The notes under the pieces were generated by a model that saw nothing but the letters and a program-made list of their open reading frames with translations, ran no database searches and had not been told where the DNA came from. This document shows, one piece after another, positions 9,070 to 15,197 of a stretch of 15,197 bases of DNA. Every line of letters starts with the position of its first letter. Position 1 is the stretch's first letter. The translations under genes were made by a program, and so were the position numbers. Source of the DNA: Fomitopsis serialis (lineage: Eukaryota; Basidiomycota; Agaricomycetes; Polyporales; Fomitopsidaceae); NCBI RefSeq assembly GCF_022376445.1, contig NW_025955674.1:1-15197 (forward strand), in the 5' to 3' direction.

Positions 9070-12065
9070 GCACTGGGCGAGCCCCTACTGGACGATGCAG
9101 TCGACGGCTTGCCTTCAGACTCGTCATCCGATGACGAAGACGAGCGACACTACGAGGACATGCCTCCGAGGCTCTTCAACCGCAGCCCGTCTCCTCAGGC
9201 CATGCGAATGCAATCGCCCTCTGCAGCGTCTGATCGGCCACTTGGACCTGCTGAGCATGCCCTCGAAGAGGATCAAGGCCGACACGACGGACATCACGAC
9301 GATATGGACGTGGATCGCAACCTGCCGGGCAATCAGCCACGTGAAGAGGAGTTTCTCTTCCATGATCCATTTGTAGTGCCGTTCGCCAGGGCCCCAGTCG
9401 GCGAGACCAATGCCGCGGCGGGCAAGAACCCATTTGCTACCTATGAAGCGGCGTTGGGGACACCCCTGACGCGAACATCTTCGCCCCCTTCGCCTCGCGG
9501 ATGGACTGGCGCATCGCACAATGGGCGAAGACGCGAGGTCCGTCGGCAAGTGCATTCAATGAACTGCTGGCAATTGACGGGGTATGGCAGCTCGCTCTTC
9601 CATGTACCTCCGTGGCTCACGCAACCCTGTCCTCGGCTGATTACACAGGTGCTTGATGGCCTAGACATCTCGTTCAAGAACACCAAAGAACTCAACAAGA
9701 TCATTGACGACTCGCTCCCTCCTCGCCCGAGTTTCGTTCGTCACGTCGTCGAGGTGGATGGCGAAAATATGACTTTTGGCTGCGCGATGCCATGGAGTGC
9801 ATACGCGTGCTCTTCGGTTCATCCGATTGGGCCACCAGCATCATCCTCGCCCCCGAGAAACACTACATTGATCGGACAAAGACGACGCGAGTTTATGGCG
9901 ACATGAACACTGGCGATTGGTGGTGGCGCCTGCAGGTATGCTTGTGTCTGCTGGTTGCTCGCAACACACCAGTCTTAACTCAATCATTGCAGCACAAACT
10001 AGAAAGAAGCAAGCCGGTGCGACGATCATACCCCTCATCGTTTCCTCGGATAAGACACAGTTGACGCAGTTTCGCAACCGGTCGTGTTACCCGCTATATC
10101 TCACCATTGGTAATATCCCGAAGGAGATTCGTCGCAAATCCAGCAGACAGGCCCAGCTGCTCATTGGCTATCTGCCAGTCACCCGACTCTCGCACATCAA
10201 GAGCGACGAAACACGGCGTCGAGCGTCGAGCAACCTTTTCCATGCATGCTTACGCCAGGCCCTCGCCCCGACTCGGAAGGCCGGACGACACGGCACTGTG
10301 ATGACGACTGGCCGTGGTCTCGCGAAGCGCTGCCACCCCGTCTTCGCCGCGTATGTCGGGGACTACCCAGAAATCGTACTCGTCACCGGCGTGAAGAATG
10401 GTGAATGCCCTGCGGGCGTGGTGGACCCTGAGTCGTTGGGCGAGCCGGTGCCTTGTACCGCAAGAGACGTCAACGCCATCTTGGACGCCCTAGACACTCT
10501 CGCGCGCACGGGATCAGCAGTCGCCCACGTCAATGCTTGCAAGGCCGCGGGCATCAAACCACTCACCGACGCCTTTTGGAAAGATCTCCCCTATGTCAAC
10601 ATCTACGCCTCTTTGCCTCCCGACATCCTACATCAGCTCTACCAAGGGATGGTCAAACACGTCGTTGCATGGACCAAGGCTGCATATGGTGCTCGAGTCA
10701 TCGACGAACGGTTCCAGGCCCTCCCTCCTAATCACAACCTCCGCCATTTTCGAAGGCATCTCCCACTTGTCGCGCGTCTCTGGCACGGAACACGAAGACA
10801 TTGTCGTGTTCTCCTCGGGACCATAGTTGACCTCCGCCTGCCCGGCGGTCACAACCCCACCCGCCTCATCCGCGCTGTGCGCGCTCTCCTGGATTTCGTG
10901 TATCTCGCCCAACTGCCTGCGCACACCTCCACGACCCTTGCGCAGCTCGACGACGCCCTCGCTCGATTTCATGCAAACAAAGCGGTATTTGAGCAACTCG
11001 GCATCCGCAATCACTTCAATTTCCCGAAGCTGCATTCCCTTCAGCACTACACGTCGGGATTAAGCTCTTCGGTACTGCCGATGGTACGAACACCTCGGCG
11101 TCTGAACATCTCCACATCTCACTCGCAAAGGATCCGTGGCGCAAGTCCAACCGCAAGGATGAGTATCCGCAGATGACCACCACCGTGGTTCGCCTCGAAC
11201 AAATTCACGCACACATGCTTTACATCCAATGGCGTCTCGACGGCCGCCCGCACATCGCACCCGCGCCCTCCCACATTCCTCATAAGCCCCACCGCCACCT
11301 CACGCGTAATCCGACGTGCAAGTCCGTCGCCTTTTCGACCGTCGAGGCCCGCTACGGTGCTTTCAATTTTGAGCACCTCCTCAAGGAATCCATAGTGAGT
11401 CACAAGCATCCCGACTTGTCAGCTCGTGAGCTCGCGGAACACGTCTCAGTGTACGACCTCCCTTTCCGCGCCGTCTCGATGTGGCACAAGGTCAAATTCT
11501 GGAACCAGGATTTCTTCAGGCGCAGAAATGCACCTGAGACGCTCGATGTAATCCATGCCCGCCCGAACTACCGAGACACCCAAGGTCGACTCGTCCGGGA
11601 AGATTCGACACCGCGCTCGTAAACGAGAGAGATGGTGGGCACGTAGGGGTCGCAGGTACGCAATCCCTTACACAGTAAACATTTCCAGCAACTTACGAGC
11701 GAATAGGCTATCGTGTGGGCCAAGTTCGCGCCATATTCTCACTGACGAAGAAGGCTCACGACAATGTTTTCCATGGCGATCCCACCGCGCCGTCGCACTT
11801 TGTCTACCTCGAATGGTTCACCCGATTCAAGCCTCGTCCAGAGGCTAACCACCTCTTCTACAGTATCAAACGCCACAGAACACATGCAGGGGACCGCGTC
11901 GCAGCGATCGTCCCCTTGAAGGATCTCCAACGGAGCATTCATCTTGTACCGAAGTTCGGGCCTGTCAAGCCGCCCGAGTGGACGAGTGACAACGTTCTCG
12001 ATCTGTGTGAGAACTTCTACGTCAACTCCTTCACCGATAGGAACACGTACATCACTGTAGTGTAG

Positions 12066-13800
12066 TTGAATACACTCGGTGCCCCGCGATGTCTATAAGC
12101 GCCGGACCTGGGTGCCTCAATAGCGAGTCGTTGCGTTCTTGTCATCTGGAATAAAAGGGTCAGACACAAACCACTTGAAAGCTTCCACAAAAAATTCATT
12201 AGACACAATCAAAGATCGAACTTCGGACTCATTCTTCAAGCTCCAGAGGCTCCCTGGCCCGAGCGCACTCGTCGGCGCTTACTTCGACATGCGGGCAGAA
12301 CGCGCCTTGGTGTGGCTCTGCGTTCACCACCATCCCACCATCTGACCTCGCTGCTACACCCACAATTTCCCTCTTCGCTCGGCTTCGATCTGCCCAGATT
12401 CATGCTCATCTACCGCCCTCACGTCGCCACCTCACCAACGACTCGCATCCGCCCTCGGTGTCCCTACCCAAGACGTGCGCTGCCCGAGGACTTGTGCCGC
12501 ACGAATCGCGATGCACTTCAAGCCGCGCGACATCATGCGAGTGAAAATCGCGGATAGGGGAGGGCGATACTGGAAGTCGCCATCAGAGAAGGGCGAGAGG
12601 GCATCGAGCTCAGCTCGCTCGCAGGACCTCGAGAGAAGGATTTTGGTGCGTGGTTTGGCTGTAGTCCTGCTAATCCATCCTGAGCATCCACTCAGACTAC
12701 GGTTTGCATGGACGAGCCCCTCCTCAGCCCTCTCCACTGCCCCGTGCGTCCTCGACGACGATTACTTAGTCGATCGCCATCCCGGTGTCCTCGTCCCGGC
12801 GACCCAACCTCCTCTGGCCTGGTGCGAGACGCATGCTTCGGCTAGGCCGGGTGACCGCGTTCGCTGCTCGCCAAGGGAGGCTGTGTCCTGCCACGAGGAC
12901 ACTGGCATTGCTATCTCGGGCACCCACATAAGACTGTCCTTTGCGGCCGAGAAGACGACGCGGGAGGCCAAACCAGGCGCGGTAAGTAGGTACCACACTC
13001 GAGTTCTGAAAGTGCGCGGCCATCACCTAGTATGCTGGCCACGCCGTATACCCCCATCCTCCCACCTTGCCTACGTCGCCCGTTCGCAAGTGCACACGGA
13101 TCATTGGCCCCTGCAGACTCGCGTTGATGTACGCGTTGGGGATCGGCCCGGGTGACGCATCCGCGGTCTGCAGGCCAGTCTCTTCGCACGTCGTGAGCGG
13201 GAGGCCCCAGTTTAATCATTCCCCATTGTTCCTTTTCATCCTCGTTGCCAGATACATAGCACTCATTCATCTTAACGATATAGCTCATACTCCGCTCAGC
13301 ATCCTCACCTCGTGAGATCGACACAGCCGGGATGCCATTGTTGTCTACCCTTTCCATCCTGTCACCCTCGCCCTCGCCCACCTGTCCCCATCGTTGTCCT
13401 GCCGCCCGCTTGTGCTCTCGCCCCTCCACGTACGCATTGTGGCCCGGCCTCTGTGCTGCCGTGACTGCCTCTTTCACACCTCCGGGGCGACACCCGCCAG
13501 CTCGCAGGCGCGGAGACTGGCTTCACTCTGGCCCTCCGGGGTCGAGTGCTGACTCCCCGAGCCCTCGCTGCCACCGCCAGCCCCGGCTCTACGTCGTGGA
13601 GCCGCCCTCGTCAACATAACCGGTACCTTCAATATCCTACGCATCACCTCGCGCCGGCTCCCCCATCATCCTCACGTCCAAGCCGCGAGGCCAGGACACC
13701 CGACGCCACCTCGCTTGCGACCTCTAAATGTGGAGTCTTACGACTCCCCGCCGCGCTCCCTTTCAACCACGAGATTGTGGTCCCTCGCGCCCGGTTCAGG
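12066..13800. other. No supported gene
   Basis: Long open frames exist on both strands (plus 12475-13155, minus 12911-13477), but the region is GC-rich, where stop codons are rare by chance, and I recognise no domain. The minus frame at 12911-13477 has one stretch of ordinary-looking protein (around MSYIVKMNECYVSGNEDEKE, about 13190-13290) but no homologue I can name. The pyrimidine-rich stretch 13330-13420 on the plus strand contains CCCTCGCCC-type low complexity. I found no copy of the transposon ends here. Confidence 0.4.
12150..12155 (+). terminator. Possible polyadenylation signal (AATAAA)
   Basis: AATAAA lies 85 nt after the transposase stop codon at 12065, a reasonable distance for a fungal 3' untranslated region. 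Fungal polyadenylation signals are loose, so this single hexamer is weak evidence. Confidence 0.35.
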
Positions 13801-14332
13801 CTACGTGTCCCTCGGCTCTACGGCGCCCGCGAGATCTGTGTTATTCAGCCCGCCGATCCAGAGCTTGGGTGCCACACGCGAGAACCACTCTGGGCTGAAC
13901 TCGCTCGGGTCCGGCGTGAAAAAGGTGTTCAAGTTCCACAGCCCCACGCGCGGCGGCGCGGGCTGCCAGTGCTACCAGCGCACGCGCACAGCGAACCCGG
14001 CGGGGTGGTCGATCGGCGGCGGGGGCGGTGCACCGAGGAGCAGCGTGCAGAACGCGGCGAGCACGCAGTAACCCATTGCGGCAATGTCGTCACGCGGCAC
14101 GTCGTTGCAGCCTGTGCGGCTGGTGCCCCCGACGCCTCGTCTTGGCGATGTCCGCAAGGGCCGGTGCTCTCGAGCGCGGTCTGGGAGCCTGATGGGTCTT
14201 TGGCATTGGCGTTGGAAGAGGCGGGCTGACGCCGGCCTAGGCGGGGTGGCGGACGTGGACGCCCACGGCTCGCCGAGGTAGGAGTCGAGCAGGAATCCAC
14301 ATCGCTGGGGGCGGGTTGCTATTCAGACGCGG
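13801..14332 (-). pseudogene. Unrecognised protein fragment interrupted by TAG
   Basis: Read on the minus strand, one frame is open from about 14332 to a TAG at 13972-13974 and then open again to a TAG at 13801-13803. The part after an ATG at 14076 begins like a signal or anchor segment (MGYCVLAAFCTLLLG), then prolines (APPPPPIDHPAG). After the internal TAG it continues with well-balanced composition: GLWNLNTFFTPDPSEFSPEW and LWIGGLNNTDLAGAVEPRD. I do not recognise the family. The continuity of sensible composition across the stop suggests a broken gene fragment, but the high GC content makes chance open frames common, so this is tentative. A 27-nt GT..AG stretch spans the TAG but is too short for a normal intron. 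Confidence 0.3.
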
Positions 14333-14481
14333 CCATTGGAGTCAGTCCCGGTGAACACGCGCCAGGCAGAAGATGCGAAGACGACGCGCCAGGATTGCCC
14401 AGCTCGGCCCGACGATTGCGGCGGCGACCACACGAGACCAATGCACTCACCACTGGGCAGCCGTAGTCTATGCGGATGATG

Positions 14482-15197
14482 AAGGGTTTGTTCCGTGCGC
14501 TCGCTCCCGCTTACGAGGCGGTGGAGAGTGCTGACTTCGAGGGTGAGCTCATTGGCCTCCTCTCTATCTTCGAAGGACGGTATTGACTCTTGCATCGTCG
14601 GCGCCCTCACCGACACCTCTCGCGCACGCTCTGGTCGACAGCCGCTCGACTGCAAGCTCTTCAACCCTGCCGACAAGCGCACGGAGATCACGTACCGTGA
14701 GGAGTCGATTGGCTGCCTCCAGCGCGTCATCAAGGGTATGACCAGCATCGTCATCGAGCTCTGCTCGCGCAACAAACCGAGGAGCACGAGAACAAGAGCG
14801 AGGCTGACGTGGAGAAGTTCGCCGCGCGTAGTCTGCGCGCGCTCGCTGTCCCCTACGAGGAGGTTGAGGGTGATTACATTGAGGGGACAGTAACGGTTGC
14901 GGGCTGATTGGTCTTCTCCCTATCTTCGACCCTCCCGTACCGGTACCAAGCAGACGATCAGCGACACCATCATGATGCTTCTCGGCGTCCAGCTCAAGAT
15001 GGTCACCGGCGACGAGCTTCCCATTGCCAAGGATATCGGCCATCGTTTCAAGCTCAGGGACTACGTGTATCCAGCTAAGCTGCTCGAGGATGATCCCGAG
15101 GCCGGTGGCATGCATGCGTCACTCGACGAGATCATCCGACGGTAATGGTTTTGCTGTCAGTGGTAGCACCGCCCTTCACTTCACCGCGCATTCCATG
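14482..15197 (+). pseudogene. Plasma-membrane P-type H+-ATPase fragments, scrambled and frameshifted
   Basis: Remains of the fungal proton pump that energises nutrient uptake across the plasma membrane. Segment B starts near 14576 with DGIDSCIVGALTDTSRAR and runs through FNPADKRTEITYREES, VIKGMTSIVIELCSRNK, EEHENKSEADVEKFAAR, LRALAVPYEEVEG, LIGLLPIFDPP, TKQTISDTI, VQLKMVTGDELPIAKDIGHR (MVTGD at 14999-15013), YPAKLLEDDPEAGGMHASLD and DGNGFA, i.e. the nucleotide-binding and phosphorylation domains. The frame changes near 14776, 14895, 14936 and 15137. Segment A (14482-14574) encodes FRALAPAYEAVESADFEGEL and IGLLSIFE, a second copy of a part that lies downstream of B's start in the normal protein, so the order is scrambled. 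The DKTGT phosphorylation motif and all membrane helices are missing here. The window ends within the copy. It resembles the plant-like form of basidiomycete pumps more than yeast Pma1 (from memory of the family). Confidence 0.8.

Larger units (their letters stand above)
8195..12065 (+). pseudogene. Plavaka-type DNA transposase with N-terminal ubiquitin-like domain, frameshifted
   Basis: A cut-and-paste transposase of the Plavaka group (CACTA-like, common in mushroom genomes). Motifs in order: FKNTKELNKIID (about 9676), MECIRVLFG (9792), APEKHY, GDMNTGDWWW (about 9900), SSDKTQLTQFRN and LTIGNIPKEIRRK (10040-10137), VGDYPE (about 10355), DILHQLYQGMVKH (about 10622), TRLIRAVRALLDF, DALARFHANKAVF, and the typical end WTSDNVLD..FYVNSFTDR before TAG at 12063. 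Likely introns: 8322-8381, 8574-8636, 8948-9002, 9582-9648, 9936-9992, 11656-11706. The frame breaks near 8790, 9035, 9456, 9768, 10015, 10751, 10811, 11058 and 11598. All look like one-base losses except 10751, which is one base extra or two lost. I noticed no nonsense substitution. The start at 8195 is only the first plausible ATG and has a weak context. The aspartates in SSDKTQ, GDYPE and the LHQLYQG motif may belong to the catalytic site (inference). As it stands the copy cannot make full-length protein. Confidence 0.85.
8195..12065 (+). mobile_element. Plavaka transposon remnant (coding part only)
   Basis: The coding region defines the minimum extent of the element. By eye I compared the flanks (about 7300-8190 and 12066-13300) for terminal inverted repeats and a target-site duplication and found none I trust, so the true ends are unknown. 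The element may be truncated, or its termini may be too diverged to see without alignment. Confidence 0.6.

Noticed and set aside
9993..10020. Alternative splice acceptor after ACTAGAAAG that would remove one frame break
   Set aside because: It would restore the frame but delete the HKLERSKP part that fits the family pattern; a one-base loss at about 10015 explains the sequence better.
7300..13300. Terminal inverted repeats and target-site duplication of the Plavaka element
   Set aside because: I compared the flanks by eye on both strands and found no pair of matching ends; an alignment program could still find diverged ones.
13546..14229. 227-residue plus-strand open frame
   Set aside because: Proline- and arginine-rich composition in GC-rich DNA with no motif. 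The minus strand of the same stretch looks more protein-like.

Overview
The window looks like nuclear DNA of a basidiomycete fungus (Agaricomycetes, Polyporales-like, as an inference). The signs are very short introns (about 50-70 nt, GT..AG), many small exons, two gene families typical of mushroom genomes (DUF6535 and DUF6532), a Plavaka-type DNA transposase, and remains of a fungal plasma-membrane H+-ATPase gene. I see no bacterial operon features, rRNA, tRNA or CRISPR.

Layout. Positions 1-1502 hold no gene I can support. A plus-strand DUF6535 membrane-protein gene starts at 1503, has four predicted membrane helices, and ends early at 3123. Its stop codon lies inside the left arm of a 103-nt AT-rich foldback repeat (3111-3213), which is followed by short A/T-rich tandem repeats (3271-3333). 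Converging on it from the minus strand (7291 down to 3608) is a DUF6532 gene. It looks fragmented in any one frame, but it reads as one open 823-residue protein when about 21 exons are joined. Its intron phases are strikingly ordered: the first six introns are all phase 1 and the next fourteen all phase 0.

From about 8195 to 12065 on the plus strand lies a decayed Plavaka transposase gene. Its 5' exons encode a ubiquitin-like domain that ends in Gly-Gly, followed by a cysteine-rich (zinc-finger-like) stretch, an acidic linker and the transposase core. I count nine frame breaks, eight of them consistent with loss of a single base, while its splice sites remain recognisable. From 12066 to 13800 I see no gene I can support. 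A minus-strand fragment of unknown family (13801-14332) is broken by a TAG. The window ends inside a broken, out-of-order copy of a plasma-membrane P-type H+-ATPase gene (14482-15197).

Taken together this is accessory, repeat-rich fungal DNA. One gene (DUF6532) reads intact; the transposase, the ATPase copy and probably the DUF6535 gene are damaged. All joins are my reading of splice consensus and reading frame, with no transcript evidence, and family names rest on recognised motifs rather than a database search.
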